64,000 nt of DNA from Acidobacteriota bacterium (GCA_023389035.1 JAEWFC010000021.1:1-64000), one strand, 5' to 3'; positions 44,061-53,680 are shown, numbered from the stretch's first letter. Translations and numbers: made by a program. The notes: generated by a model from the letters alone, not told the origin.

Positions 44061-45227
44061 ATGAAGATCCACGAATATCAGGGCAAAGCCTTGCTGAAAG
44101 AGTATGGCGTTCCGGTTCCCAGAGGCATCGTCGCTCGGACACCGGACGAAGCTGAGGCTGCTGCACGCGAGCTCGGCACGGACGTAGTTGTCGTAAAGGC
44201 TCAGATCCACGCCGGCGGCCGCGGAAAGGGCGGCGGCGTAAAGCTTGCGAAGTCACCGGCCGAGGCAAAGGAGATCGCGGCCGAGATGATCGGAATGCAG
44301 CTGGTCACACACCAGACCGGCCCCGAGGGACGCGAGGTCAAAACGCTGCTTATCGAGGAAGGCCTGCCGATCGACAAAGAATTTTATCTGGGCATCACGC
44401 TCGACCGCGTTACCGGACGGAATACGTTCATGGCATCGTCGGCCGGCGGGATGGATATCGAAAAAGTTGCCGAAGAGACGCCTGAACTGATCCTGAAAGA
44501 GACGATCGACCCGTCGGTCGGCATGCGGGCGTTCCAGGCGCGCAAACTTGCGTTCGGTCTCGGGATACCGAACGAGCTGATCAATCAGGCGGCCAAGTTT
44601 ATGATGTCGCTTTACGAGGCTTTCGAGAAAATGGACGCCTCGATCGTCGAGATCAATCCCTTCCTTTTAACAAAGGATAATCGCCTTATCGCTCTCGACG
44701 CCAAGGTGAACTTTGACGATAACGCGATGTTCCGTCACAAGGATTATGCCGACCTGCGGGACCTGGACGAAGAGGAACCTCTCGAGATCGAAGCTTCGAA
44801 GTTTGACCTGAACTACATCAAGCTCGACGGCAACATCGGATGCATGGTCAACGGAGCAGGACTCGCGATGGCCACGATGGACATCATCAAGCTACATGGC
44901 GGCGAACCGGCCAATTTCCTTGATGTCGGCGGCGGTGCATCGCAAGAGCGGGTCGAGCAGGCCTTTAAGATCCTGCTGGCTGATGAGAACGTAAAGGCGG
45001 TGCTCATCAACATCTTTGGTGGTATCGTACGGTGCGACATGGTCGCGAACGGCGTCGTTGCTGCGGCGAAGAACCTGGGCGTTTCGATCCCGATCGTCGC
45101 CCGGCTTGAAGGCACTAACGTCGAAGAAGGCCGCCGCGTTCTGAAAGAATCCGGTATCGGCATTATTCCTGCCGAAGGCATGAGCGACGCTGCTGAAAAG
45201 GTCGTTTCTGCAGCTGCTAACGATTGA
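44061..45227 (+). CDS. sucC: Succinyl-CoA ligase, ADP/GDP-forming, beta subunit
   Basis: The 388-residue product starts MKIHEYQGKALLKEYGVPVPRG and includes KAQIHAGGRGKGGGVKLA of the ATP-grasp domain and the C-terminal FLDVGGGASQERVEQAFKIL and NIFGGIVRCDMVANG motifs. It forms the nucleotide-binding half of the TCA-cycle enzyme. The alpha-subunit gene sucD, normally adjacent, does not follow; the next gene is on the other strand. sucD must be elsewhere. Confidence 0.96.
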   Translation: MKIHEYQGKALLKEYGVPVPRGIVARTPDEAEAAARELGTDVVVVKAQIHAGGRGKGGGVKLAKSPAEAKEIAAEMIGMQLVTHQTGPEGREVKTLLIEEGLPIDKEFYLGITLDRVTGRNTFMASSAGGMDIEKVAEETPELILKETIDPSVGMRAFQARKLAFGLGIPNELINQAAKFMMSLYEAFEKMDASIVEINPFLLTKDNRLIALDAKVNFDDNAMFRHKDYADLRDLDEEEPLEIEASKFDLNYIKLDGNIGCMVNGAGLAMATMDIIKLHGGEPANFLDVGGGASQERVEQAFKILLADENVKAVLINIFGGIVRCDMVANGVVAAAKNLGVSIPIVARLEGTNVEEGRRVLKESGIGIIPAEGMSDAAEKVVSAAAND

Positions 45228-45253
45228 TATTAAAACTCGATCCGACTTTAGAG

Positions 45254-45280
45254 AGGCGGGCTTGTCCCGCCTTTTCTTTT
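45254..45280 (+). terminator. Intrinsic terminator of sucC
   Basis: AGGCGGG (45254-45260) pairs with CCCGCCT (45266-45272) over a 5-base loop, then TTTCTTTT. Located 27 bases past the stop. Confidence 0.85.
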
Positions 45281-45311
45281 GCCGCGCGATCCGACCTTCG
45301 AGGTATCGCCG

Positions 45312-46376
45312 TCAATAGCCGGTCAGAAGACTTCCGGGTGCCGTAACGATCAGATCCGGTCTGGTAACTCGGACCTTTACCCGATGGTGCTCAATCCGTT
45401 CCGTAGGGACAGGCGCTTTAATGGTGATCTCGTACCGTGACCGTAAGTCTCCCGTGATCGCGCGGATAATTTGAGCGCGGACTGACGGCGCGGTGTCGAA
45501 ATAGTAGTGACGGCCGCCGGATACATGGACCAAGTCATCGAGAAATTCGCGGCCGATCTGGTATTCGGCAGCAGTTTGCCCGGCAGTTGAATACGTGACG
45601 GGAACCGGCAGATCCGTGCCTGGGATTCTACCCAGAACCGATGGCGGCGGAGGTAGTTGGCTCAATGTATCGAGGTAAATCGGAAAATAGATTACATTTC
45701 CCTTTTCTGCATCAAGAAGCGAACGTTCGAAGTCGGTTCGCCTAGAGATTGTGTCAACTCCGTCAGTTATGAGCAATACATAAACATGTTCTGTCTCTGC
45801 GGCTAACGTTTTCGCGCTAAGTTCGTGGATCGTGTCGTAGATAGATGTTCCGTTGCCAAACCGAAATTTTCTTGTGGATTTCTTAAGCCTAGTTCTATCA
45901 GTTGTGAACTTCTCGACCACTTCCAACTCTTGATTGAATTTCGCGATCATGATGCGGTCGTTCGGGGCTAGAGCATCAATCATTTCATTCGCAAGATCAA
46001 GAATGCCCGCGGCGATCATCGAGGACGAAGGACTGTTATCGATAAGGAGTACCACATTCCGTGGAGTAGTGGCAGATGCCTCGAACTTAACGATTTCACT
46101 CTCCAAGCCATTTATGAAAACCGCGAAATCATCGCTCGCGAGGCCGGAGATATATCCGCCGGTGGCAGACGACCTAACGGAAACCGGCAAAGTGAGTTCC
46201 TTAACTTGGAGCTCCGACGACTTGGGAGGCTTGATCTTTTTCCTCTGCTTGTCAGACAGTTGCCGGGCGGTGTATTCCGTTGACTCAGAGTACGAGGATT
46301 GTGCGGCGGCGACAAATGCGGATGTCGCTAATACTAAAATGGCCGCAATAATTCTGAGTGATATTTCAGATGACAT
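45312..46376 (-). CDS. VWFA-related (acidobacterial type) secreted protein
   Basis: The 354-residue product has a signal peptide (IIAAILVLATSAFVAAAQ). The N-terminal segment contains LPVSVRSSATGGYISGLASDD, typical of the acidobacterial VWFA-related family. The VWA domain follows with the MIDAS metal site DNSPSSS in RNVVLLIDNSPSSS and a second acidic site in LITDGVDTI. Such proteins bind metal-dependent ligands outside the cytoplasm. The family is found mostly in Acidobacteriota, supporting the assignment of the window. Confidence 0.88.
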   Translation of the reverse strand: MSSEISLRIIAAILVLATSAFVAAAQSSYSESTEYTARQLSDKQRKKIKPPKSSELQVKELTLPVSVRSSATGGYISGLASDDFAVFINGLESEIVKFEASATTPRNVVLLIDNSPSSSMIAAGILDLANEMIDALAPNDRIMIAKFNQELEVVEKFTTDRTRLKKSTRKFRFGNGTSIYDTIHELSAKTLAAETEHVYVLLITDGVDTISRRTDFERSLLDAEKGNVIYFPIYLDTLSQLPPPPSVLGRIPGTDLPVPVTYSTAGQTAAEYQIGREFLDDLVHVSGGRHYYFDTAPSVRAQIIRAITGDLRSRYEITIKAPVPTERIEHHRVKVRVTRPDLIVTAPGSLLTGY

Positions 46377-46400
46377 GATCGTTTGAACGGTTGTTCGAGG

Positions 46401-47756
46401 TTACACCTTAATATACATCCTACGACGATAGAGCAGCCACATCAGGAACCACCAAAAGAGAATAAAACACGATGCATACGCGAGCGATGCGTTGATCGGC
46501 TCAAGCCAAGTACGAAATAGGTTACCGAATATCCATTGCTGGAGCGAAATGTCTTTGCCCTCGGGGCCTGCGACCTTTATTAGTCCAAGCATGCGTGCCA
46601 TTATCCCGGAGAAGACAAATAACGCGAGCGCGTTCACACCAAACACTACGAAAGGACGTGCCCATTTCTTATAGCCTTTGACGTCTATCACGTAGTAGCA
46701 GACGCCGAGTGTGAGAAGTGCAAGGCCTGATGTGTATACGACGTAAGAGCTGGTCCAAAGCGATTTATTCAGCGGGAACAGCAAGCTCCATGACCACCCA
46801 ATGGCAAGAAGAAACGTCCCGAAAACGAAAAGACCGAGAACTGTCTTGTATGACGCGAGGTCGCTGCTCGCCGATGATGCTTCGCTTAATGGAGTCTCGC
46901 CGACATAGTGACCTTTTCCGGACCTGACCAGCCAGCTGCCCGTAAGCACGCCCGATATGGTCGTAACGATCGCAGGGATCGTCGAAAGTATTCCTTCCGG
47001 GTCAAACACTTTGCCTGCCCGCCAGATATGATCCTCGGTTAGTATCACGCGGTCGAGATAGGCTGCGAGATTGCACGCTTTGTCGTTGATCGTGGTGATC
47101 TCGCAGCCTGGAACCGGCACGGTGGTCATCAGGACCCAGTACAGAATAAGCAGAGCGATACCGATGAGAGTCTGATGTTTCCATGATGTGTGCAGAAACA
47201 TCACCGAAACTATCAAATAACACACCGCGATCCGCTGCAGCACACCCGGAACACGCATCGTCCCAAAGTTGTACCATGTAAACTGCGTTCCTGCGAGGTA
47301 CAAAACCAGCACACACAGCACGGTCACCCCGCCGATGATAGCTGCGAGCTTCTTCTTTTCCGCAAGATAAAGAAATAATGCGGCTGTGAATGCCAGCATT
47401 ATCAAAAGTTTGACGATCTGCGGCAGTGCCGTCTCACCAAAGACGAAGAACGGGATCATCGAGATCAGCAGGCCGAGGACAAAGATCTTTACCGCACGCA
47501 AAATGATCTTCAGATAAACATCTCGCGTAACGCCCTCGGCCATTCGCCGGCCGAGCGAGATCGGGATCGCTACCCCAACGATAAAAAGGAAAAATGGGAA
47601 TACGTAGTCGGTAGGCGTGATGCCATGCCATTCAGCATGCTTTAGAGGGCCGTAGATCGCAGACCAGGTTCCGGGATTATTGACAAGCACCATACCGGCG
47701 ATCGTCATCCCACGAAAGACATCGAGCGAAATTAAGCGGTCGGGCTGATTCGACAT
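46401..47756 (-). CDS. HGSNAT-like membrane acyltransferase (DUF5009/DUF1624)
   Basis: The 451-residue product has about ten to twelve hydrophobic segments and starts with the family signature RLISLDVFRGMTIAGMVLVN. ITPTDYVFPFFLFIVGVAIPISLG follows and holds the conserved TDxxFPxFLF motif. Relatives of heparan-alpha-glucosaminide N-acetyltransferase move an acetyl group across the membrane to an amino sugar. The bacterial acceptor is unknown and may be cell-wall or exopolysaccharide sugar. It ends 24 bases upstream of the VWFA gene start. Confidence 0.88.
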   Translation of the reverse strand: MSNQPDRLISLDVFRGMTIAGMVLVNNPGTWSAIYGPLKHAEWHGITPTDYVFPFFLFIVGVAIPISLGRRMAEGVTRDVYLKIILRAVKIFVLGLLISMIPFFVFGETALPQIVKLLIMLAFTAALFLYLAEKKKLAAIIGGVTVLCVLVLYLAGTQFTWYNFGTMRVPGVLQRIAVCYLIVSVMFLHTSWKHQTLIGIALLILYWVLMTTVPVPGCEITTINDKACNLAAYLDRVILTEDHIWRAGKVFDPEGILSTIPAIVTTISGVLTGSWLVRSGKGHYVGETPLSEASSASSDLASYKTVLGLFVFGTFLLAIGWSWSLLFPLNKSLWTSSYVVYTSGLALLTLGVCYYVIDVKGYKKWARPFVVFGVNALALFVFSGIMARMLGLIKVAGPEGKDISLQQWIFGNLFRTWLEPINASLAYASCFILFWWFLMWLLYRRRMYIKV

Positions 47757-47798
47757 TCGTTGGACGAGATTAGCACATATCGCTTTTATCTATCGCAT

Positions 47799-48332
47799 TT
47801 AGGAAACCCAACCGAGCCTGGCAGAAGTTGACGTGATGTGAGCGGTGTGATGAAGGGAATGCCACGCGTACATCGCAAGCATCGACTCTAAGGCCCACTT
47901 CCCGGATTCAGGATGGATCAATTCACGCCGGAAGTCCTCATCGGACATTCCGGTTAGCAGTTCCGACCACCTCGCGTGCACGCCTTCGATGATCGATAGA
48001 GATGGTTCCAAAGGCATAAGGCTGTCGGCAAGCTGCGCCCAAAGTTCCTCATGGTATGGCCGGATGATCGGCCCATCTTCAGTTAGGGCGAGCTTAAAGC
48101 GACAAAGTGAATTAATGTGACTGTCCGCCAAATGATGGACGGTCTGACGAAGCGTCCAGCCGCCATCTCTGTAGGGCGTGTCGATCTGCTCTTCGCTGAG
48201 ACCTGAGACGGCAGCCTTGATCGCACAAGGCAGGTCGGCGATGGTGGAAATATTCTCGGCTCGATTCGGGTATTCCGCCGGATCGAACTTTCCGATAGGA
48301 AAACGCGGGTCTTTCTCAAAGACTTCATCCAT
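47799..48332 (-). CDS. DinB-fold YfiT-type metal-dependent protein
   Basis: I prefer ATG 48332 (177 residues) over the TTG at 48347. The sequence shows the YfiT/DinB metal site: IDTPYRDGGWTLRQTVHHLADSH carries two His, and AWHSLHHTAHI the third. Bacillithiol transferase YfiT-like enzymes and other DinB-fold proteins are similar. Whether this organism makes bacillithiol cannot be told here. The start overlaps the end of dnaB by eight bases, so it is co-transcribed with it. Confidence 0.85.
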   Translation of the reverse strand: MDEVFEKDPRFPIGKFDPAEYPNRAENISTIADLPCAIKAAVSGLSEEQIDTPYRDGGWTLRQTVHHLADSHINSLCRFKLALTEDGPIIRPYHEELWAQLADSLMPLEPSLSIIEGVHARWSELLTGMSDEDFRRELIHPESGKWALESMLAMYAWHSLHHTAHITSTSARLGWVS

Positions 48333-49698
48333 AATAAACGTCTTCAAATCGAGTGAACTGTTTCAGGAACGCGAGCCGGATCGTGTCGGTCGGGCCGTTT
48401 CGCTGTTTAGCGATAATCAGTTCGGCAATGTTCTGTTCGCTTTCCGGTATCTCATCGGGCTCCTTTGCGTAGTAATCCTGCCGGTATATAAAAGCGACCA
48501 CATCAGCATCTTGCTCGATCGATCCTGATTCACGAAGGTCCGACATCATCGGTTTAGGCGGGTTTCGCGCCTCCGGAGCTCGCGACAGCTGCGAAAGAGC
48601 AACGACCGGAACATTGAATTCCTTGGCGAGAGCTTTAAGATCGCGCGAGATCTGCGAGACCTCCTGCTGTCGATTCTCATTGCGACGGGTTCCGCCGCCC
48701 ATCAATTGGAGATAGTCAACGACGATAAGCTCCAGCGACTTTTGCTCGACCGCGAGACGCCGAAGCTTCGCACGCATTTCAAGCACCGAAATCCCGGGCG
48801 TATCATCGATGAATAGCTTGGTATCCGAAAGCTCACCGATCGCCTCGGCCAATCTGGGCCAATCACGTTGCGAAAGATTACCGTTACGGAGATTCCGGGC
48901 GTCGATCGATGCCTGAGCGCTCAGCATACGCATCAGGAGCTGTTCCTTCGACATTTCCAGAGAAAAGAAGGCGACCACCGCTCGTTCGCGAACTGCAGCC
49001 TTTTGAGCGATGTTCAGCACAAGTGCGGTCTTTCCCATCGACGGCCGCGCGGCAATGATAATGAGGTCGCCGCCCTGCAAGCCGGACGTCAGGTTGTCGA
49101 GATCGCGGAAACCGGTCGCAAGGCCCGTTAGTGCGTGCGAATCACGCTTGTAAAGTTCCTCGATCTTCTTGAAGACATTCTCGGCGATCGGCTGTATCGG
49201 CGAAAAACCTTCACGGGCCTTCTGTTCGGCAAGCGAAAAGATGGACTGTTCAGCACGGTCCAAGATGATCTTGGCGTCTTCTTCCTCTTCAAGGGCCTCG
49301 CTCGTGATCTGGTTACAGGTGCGAACCAGGTCACGCATCATTGCCTTCTCACGTACGACCGTAATGTAATCACCAACATCAGAAAAATGCGGCAGCCCGT
49401 ACGTGAGGTTAGTGATCGCCGCGACTCCGCCGATCGCTTCGACAGAACCTTCCTTTTTCAGTTCCTCTGCTATCAGTATCGGGTCGATCCGTTTAGACGC
49501 CTCAAAGAGTCCTACCATCGCTGCGAATATGCGGCGATGCAGCGGCGAATAAAAGTATTCGGGCTTTAGGTGTTCAAGAGCTTGCGTTACTAGGGTGTTG
49601 TCTAGGAGGATCGCTCCGAGGATCGCACGCTCGCTGTCTTCACTGGACGGTAGCGGTCGTTCAAGGTACTGTTCGCGACGAGCTTCAGGAAATGCCAT
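48325..49698 (-). CDS. dnaB: Replicative DNA helicase DnaB
   Basis: The 457-residue product has the N-terminal DnaB domain (SERAILGAILLDNTLVTQAL) and the RecA-like motor with Walker A IIAARPSMGKTALVLNIA, Walker B LIVVDYLQLM and ALSQLSRAPEAR. The hexamer moves along the lagging strand at the fork. It follows rplI in the S6-S18-L9-DnaB order seen in many bacteria, with a 245-base gap containing the rplI terminator. No intein is present. Confidence 0.97.
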   Translation of the reverse strand: MAFPEARREQYLERPLPSSEDSERAILGAILLDNTLVTQALEHLKPEYFYSPLHRRIFAAMVGLFEASKRIDPILIAEELKKEGSVEAIGGVAAITNLTYGLPHFSDVGDYITVVREKAMMRDLVRTCNQITSEALEEEEDAKIILDRAEQSIFSLAEQKAREGFSPIQPIAENVFKKIEELYKRDSHALTGLATGFRDLDNLTSGLQGGDLIIIAARPSMGKTALVLNIAQKAAVRERAVVAFFSLEMSKEQLLMRMLSAQASIDARNLRNGNLSQRDWPRLAEAIGELSDTKLFIDDTPGISVLEMRAKLRRLAVEQKSLELIVVDYLQLMGGGTRRNENRQQEVSQISRDLKALAKEFNVPVVALSQLSRAPEARNPPKPMMSDLRESGSIEQDADVVAFIYRQDYYAKEPDEIPESEQNIAELIIAKQRNGPTDTIRLAFLKQFTRFEDVYYG

Positions 49699-49943
49699 AA
49701 CTAAATTATTCGGACCAAATGCGGCCGATGAGTATTCACTAGCTGTGGATAAAAAAGGGAGCGGACGAACCGGCTAAGACCTAATGATCTTTCAACGCCG
49801 ATTTCGATGATACACATGCCATTGTGTCTGAGCCAACGCCGGGAATGCTGATTTTTTATTGGTGTTTTTGCATTTCTCGACAACAAAAATGACCGCGAGC
49901 GGTTATCCCGAACGCGGTCAATACTTTGCGAAACATAAGTTCT
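49699..49943. other. Gap between rplI and dnaB
   Basis: It contains the rplI terminator at 49885-49920 and, leftward of it, probably the dnaB promoter, which I cannot place with confidence. No coding potential seen. Confidence 0.5.
49885..49920 (-). terminator. Intrinsic terminator of the rpsF-rpsR-rplI operon
   Basis: On the minus strand TGACCGCG and CGCGGTCA pair around a 15-base loop (with further GCGGTT-type internal pairing), followed by TTTTT. It is about 25 bases past the rplI stop. Confidence 0.85.
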
Positions 49944-50504
49944 TTATTCCGCTGTTTCAGCCACTGCAGAGGCATCCGACGCTTCTTCAGCAGCGGTCTC
50001 GGACTTTGCCTTTCGCTGCTTCTTATCGGAAGCAGCTTCGGCGTCCTCACCGCCCTCTGCGTTAACAGTTACCGGAACTTCTAGCGTAACCTCACGATGA
50101 AGCTTGACCTTCACCGTGTATTCGCCGGTTTCCTTGATCGGGTCTTTGAGGTTTATCTTACGGCGATCGATCTCATAGCCTTTCGCCTGCAGAGCCTCAG
50201 CAACATCCATCGAGGTAACTGAACCGAATAGCGTTCCGCCGTCACCGGCCTTGCGTTCGAACGTAAGTGAAATGCTGCCCATCTGCTCTTTCTGGGCTTC
50301 GGCGGTCGAGCGCTCTTCAGCAGCTCGCTTAAGCAATGCTGCTCGTTCCTGCTCGATCTGCTTAACATTGCCCTTTGTTGCCAGCGACGCCAGCCCCTGA
50401 GGCAGCAGATAGTTGCGTGCATAGCCGGCTTTCACCTTTACGATCTCGCCGCGGCCGCCTACGGATTCGATATCTTCTCTTAATAGAATCGTTGTATTTG
50501 CCAT
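49944..50504 (-). CDS. rplI: Ribosomal protein L9 with C-terminal extension
   Basis: Residues 1-150 are a normal L9: ILLREDIESVGGRGEIVKVKAGYARNYLLPQGLA is the N-terminal signature, then a long connecting helix and the C-terminal domain ending near GEYTVKVKLHREVTLEVPV. A further 35 residues, rich in Ala, Glu, Asp and Ser, extend the protein to 186. L9 is a stalk-base protein of the 50S subunit. The ATG at 50504 follows GAGGA. Confidence 0.95.
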   Translation of the reverse strand: MANTTILLREDIESVGGRGEIVKVKAGYARNYLLPQGLASLATKGNVKQIEQERAALLKRAAEERSTAEAQKEQMGSISLTFERKAGDGGTLFGSVTSMDVAEALQAKGYEIDRRKINLKDPIKETGEYTVKVKLHREVTLEVPVTVNAEGGEDAEAASDKKQRKAKSETAAEEASDASAVAETAE

Positions 50505-50522
50505 TGAAAAATCCTCCTCGGC

Positions 50523-50810
50523 CTATTCCGAAACAAACGGCAGCATTGCCATCGTTCGGGCACGCTTGATCGCCTTCGCGATACGCCGCTGATCTTTTGC
50601 CGTGATGCCGGAAATACGTCTCGGCATGATCTTACCGCGTTCCGGAATGAATTGACGAAGGAAGTCAACATCCTTCCAATCTACATAGTCAGGGACGACC
50701 TGGCGCGGTCGGCGACGCTGATAGCGCCGCGGCATCTTATCCCCAAAACCGTCGTCCGCCATCGGTTCTCTATCCCTGTCGACGGGTGCATCCATATCTC
50801 TTTCTGCCAT
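50523..50810 (-). CDS. rpsR: Ribosomal protein S18 with N-terminal extension
   Basis: The 95-residue product has the S18 core (DYVDWKDVDFLRQFIPERGKI, then PRRISGITAKDQRRIAKAIKRAR) and an added N-terminal 30 residues that are acidic first and Arg-rich later. It partners S6 in the 30S platform. It lies between rpsF and rplI in the usual order. Confidence 0.95.
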   Translation of the reverse strand: MAERDMDAPVDRDREPMADDGFGDKMPRRYQRRRPRQVVPDYVDWKDVDFLRQFIPERGKIMPRRISGITAKDQRRIAKAIKRARTMAMLPFVSE

Positions 50811-50825
50811 AATTCTCCTCCGGCC

Positions 50826-51230
50826 TTAGGCGGTCGCCTCCTCGGTTTCAGGTTCCGTTTCTTCGGTATTACGAAAGCGTGCACGCTGAGCGGTACGCTT
50901 TTCGCGTTTTGCCTGCAGCTTGTCCGCGGTCTTCCGGTCCTCATCAACTCGAACGGTCATGTAACGCATGATCATATCGTTGACGCGCATGCGGCGTTCG
51001 AGCTCGGCGATCTCCTGGCCCGATCCCTCGATCTCAAAAAGCACATAATGGCCTTCGTACTTCTTCGCGATCGGATACGCAAAGGTGCGGATACCGATGT
51101 TATCCAAACGCACAACAGTACCGCCTTCTTTCTCGATCAGCTTTCCGACAGCTTCGTTGAGTTTCTCTATTCGTTCGCCGTCCGTTTCAGGATCAACGAT
51201 GTACATTACTTCGTATGTTCTATTCGCCAA
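50826..51230 (-). CDS. rpsF: Ribosomal protein S6
   Basis: The 134-residue product starts RTYEVMYIVDPETDGERIEKL and contains YPIAKKYEGHYVLFEIEG and NDMIMRYMTVRVDED, the S6 fold. The C-terminus is a 30-residue charged tail ending in Glu/Thr/Ala, as in many S6 proteins that are glutamylated or extended. It starts the S6-S18-L9 operon. Confidence 0.96.
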   Translation of the reverse strand: MANRTYEVMYIVDPETDGERIEKLNEAVGKLIEKEGGTVVRLDNIGIRTFAYPIAKKYEGHYVLFEIEGSGQEIAELERRMRVNDMIMRYMTVRVDEDRKTADKLQAKREKRTAQRARFRNTEETEPETEEATA

Positions 51231-51289
51231 GTTCTTTCCTCCTTTTGGCTTTCAAGCCTCGGACACGTCGCCCGAAGCAAGAAGGTAGT

Positions 51290-51874
51290 CTAATTAAAAT
51301 CAGCCATGGCTCTCTCGACACCATGCATTATTACTGTTCGCACCGCATCGGCTGAGGTCTTGAGTACGGATTCGAGTTCAATGCTCTCCGACTTTGCGAA
51401 ATTCTGGAGCACGAAATCCCGTGTATTCGCTATCGGGTGTTCCGGCAAGATCCCAATTCGAAGCCTTGCAAATTCACTGGTTCCGAGTTGCTCTATGATC
51501 GATCGAAGCCCGTTATGTCCGCCATGCGATCCCTTCGGCCTGATCCTTACGGACCCGAAAGGCAAGGCAAGGTCGTCTGAGATCACCAACAGCCTCGCGA
51601 TGCTTCGTGCGTTTTTACGCAACAGACACTTGACCGCTTCGCCACTCAGGTTAATGAAGGTTTGCGGCTTTACGAGTTCGACCGGCTCTCCCGAAAACAC
51701 CGCACGGCCAACAAGTGAGCGACACTCGTCCCGTTTGATCGGAGTTTGCTCTTCACGTGCGATCAGATCAGCGACCATAAAGCCGAGATTGTGCCGGGTC
51801 CGCTCATATTGCAGTCCCGGGTTACCCAGCCCCACGATCAGCCAGCCGATCCCACCTGCTTCCTCAGTCGGCAT
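51290..51874 (-). CDS. pth: Peptidyl-tRNA hydrolase
   Basis: The 194-residue product shows LIVGLGNPGLQYERTRHNLGFMV with the catalytic His, KPQTFINLSGEAV, and SDDLALPFGSVRIRPKGSHGGHNGLRSI with the catalytic Asp. It frees tRNA from peptidyl-tRNA that drops off ribosomes. rplY lies 31 bases upstream on the same strand, and pth-rplY is a common pairing. Confidence 0.96.
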   Translation of the reverse strand: MPTEEAGGIGWLIVGLGNPGLQYERTRHNLGFMVADLIAREEQTPIKRDECRSLVGRAVFSGEPVELVKPQTFINLSGEAVKCLLRKNARSIARLLVISDDLALPFGSVRIRPKGSHGGHNGLRSIIEQLGTSEFARLRIGILPEHPIANTRDFVLQNFAKSESIELESVLKTSADAVRTVIMHGVERAMADFN

Positions 51875-51905
51875 TGCTCAAAGATCCAAACAGAAACGGG
51901 CGATT

Positions 51906-52574
51906 CTATTCTGCGTCGCTCTGTTCCGGTTCGCCGGCTTCGCCCTCAGCGGCTTCTTCACCCACGACCTCAGGTTCCGCACCTTCTTCAAGTTGCGGTT
52001 CAAGGTCTGCTTCCTGAACGATCACGATCGATGCCACTACGGCTTCCGGATCATCCTGGATCTCGATACCTTTACCGACCTTCAGGTCTGATACGTGGAT
52101 CGGGTGTTCTGACGACAGTTCAGATATGTCGACGTCGATCGAATCCGGCGTATTTGCCGGCTCGCAAAGCACCTTGATCTCACGCATGGCCTGTGAAAGT
52201 ACGGCACCTTCGACCTTCAGAGCTTCGGGCTCACCGAGAAGATGGATCGGAACGGTCATTTCGATCTTCTCACCTTTCGAGAACCTGCGAAGGTCCGCGT
52301 GTATGAGGCGTCCTTTTACCGCGTCAATTTGCCGATCCTGAAAAATAACGTCATGCACGCCATCGCCCTCGATATCGAGCGAAAACACGGTGTTTACACC
52401 TGAATCGGTTCGCAGGATCGCCGCGAGCTCTTTAAGGTCGGCGCTGGCAGCAACACTTTCGGTACCTCCGCCGTAAACGACGACAGGGATCTTTCCCTCC
52501 TGACGGAGACGGCGATTGATGCCTTTGCCGCCAAACTCTTTCTTAGCAGCTTTTACAACTATTTTTTCAGCCAT
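51906..52574 (-). CDS. rplY: Ribosomal protein L25/Ctc (long form)
   Basis: The 222-residue product has the L25 N-terminal 5S rRNA-binding domain (KKEFGGKGINRRLRQEGKIPVVVYG) and the C-terminal TL5/Ctc beta domain (VPIHLLGEPEALKVEGAVLS, then SDLKVGKGIEIQDD). It ends in an acidic Glu/Ala tail. The protein binds 5S rRNA, and Ctc forms are linked to stress. It sits between prs and pth, as in many bacteria. Confidence 0.94.
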   Translation of the reverse strand: MAEKIVVKAAKKEFGGKGINRRLRQEGKIPVVVYGGGTESVAASADLKELAAILRTDSGVNTVFSLDIEGDGVHDVIFQDRQIDAVKGRLIHADLRRFSKGEKIEMTVPIHLLGEPEALKVEGAVLSQAMREIKVLCEPANTPDSIDVDISELSSEHPIHVSDLKVGKGIEIQDDPEAVVASIVIVQEADLEPQLEEGAEPEVVGEEAAEGEAGEPEQSDAE

Positions 52575-52642
52575 AACTTTTACCTAGTCCAAAGTTCAAG
52601 GTTCGCAGTTCAAGGCATCGACCTCGAACATCGACCGGTCAA

Positions 52643-53599
52643 TTAAATAAATAACGACGAAACACTCGTCTCATCGTGAATCGATTTGATCGCCGAAGCG
52701 AGCAATTTCCCTACGCTCAGTATCTCTATCTTGCCGCCTTCGACAAGCGGTTTTCCATTCTGCTCGACCGGAATGGTGTTGGTGACTATCACCTTTTTCA
52801 AATACGAATTAGTAATGTTATCAACTGCTCGGCCGGACAGGACGGCATGCGTGAAGCACGCGTAAACCTCATTCGCTCCTGCGTTATGCAACGCCTCTGC
52901 GACCTTGCAAATCGTTCCACCGGTGTCGCACATATCATCGACGATCAGGCAGTTCCTACCCGTGACATCACCAACGATATTCATAACGTCGGCCTCGTTG
53001 GCACGTTCACGCCGTTTATCGCAAAGGGCCAGTCCGGCATCGAGACGCTTCGCGTAAGCACGGGCACGTTCAGCACCACCCGTATCGGGAGCAACGACTA
53101 TTAAATTCTCGATCGGATTGCTTTTGAAATAATCGACAACGATCGGTGCGGCGTACAAATGATCAACCGGAATATCAAAGAAGCCCTGGATCTGCGATGC
53201 GTGCAGATCGATAGTAAGAACGCGGTCGGCACCTGCCTCTGTTATCAGATTGGCGACAAGCTTTGCAGCTATCGGAACCCGGGGCCGATCTTTCTTGTCT
53301 GACCGGGCGTAACCGAAATACGGGACTACGGCAGTTACCCTTTCCGCAGATGCTCTGGAGAAGGTGTCGATCATTATCAACAACTCCATCAAGTTGCCGT
53401 CCGTCGGCGGGCAAGTGGGCTGAACGATGAACACATCGCTGCCGCGTACGTTCTCACCGATCTGAAAGTTAAACTCCCCATCGGAAAAGCGGTCCGTTGA
53501 GGCTTTCCCCAGATCGCATGATAGGTGTCCGCAGATCTCCTCCGCGAGCCCGCGATGAGCGTTGCCCGAAAAGATCTTTATATTTCCCGTTACGCTCAT
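52643..53599 (-). CDS. prs: Ribose-phosphate pyrophosphokinase
   Basis: The 318-residue product is a class I PRPP synthetase: IKIFSGNAHRGLAEEICGHL, DVFIVQPTCPPTDGNLMELLIMID and PRVPIAAKLVANLI, then the PRPP-binding CLIVDDMCDTGGTICKVAEAL. It makes PRPP from ribose 5-phosphate and ATP for purine, pyrimidine, histidine and NAD synthesis. The order ispE-tRNA-prs-rplY-pth matches many bacterial genomes. Confidence 0.96.
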   Translation of the reverse strand: MSVTGNIKIFSGNAHRGLAEEICGHLSCDLGKASTDRFSDGEFNFQIGENVRGSDVFIVQPTCPPTDGNLMELLIMIDTFSRASAERVTAVVPYFGYARSDKKDRPRVPIAAKLVANLITEAGADRVLTIDLHASQIQGFFDIPVDHLYAAPIVVDYFKSNPIENLIVVAPDTGGAERARAYAKRLDAGLALCDKRRERANEADVMNIVGDVTGRNCLIVDDMCDTGGTICKVAEALHNAGANEVYACFTHAVLSGRAVDNITNSYLKKVIVTNTIPVEQNGKPLVEGGKIEILSVGKLLASAIKSIHDETSVSSLFI

Positions 53600-53680
53600 A
53601 AAACCGTCCGTACCCGCGATCGTCAGACATAGAAAAAGCGGGGGATTCCGATACAGATCACCCGCTCCGATAACGATAAG

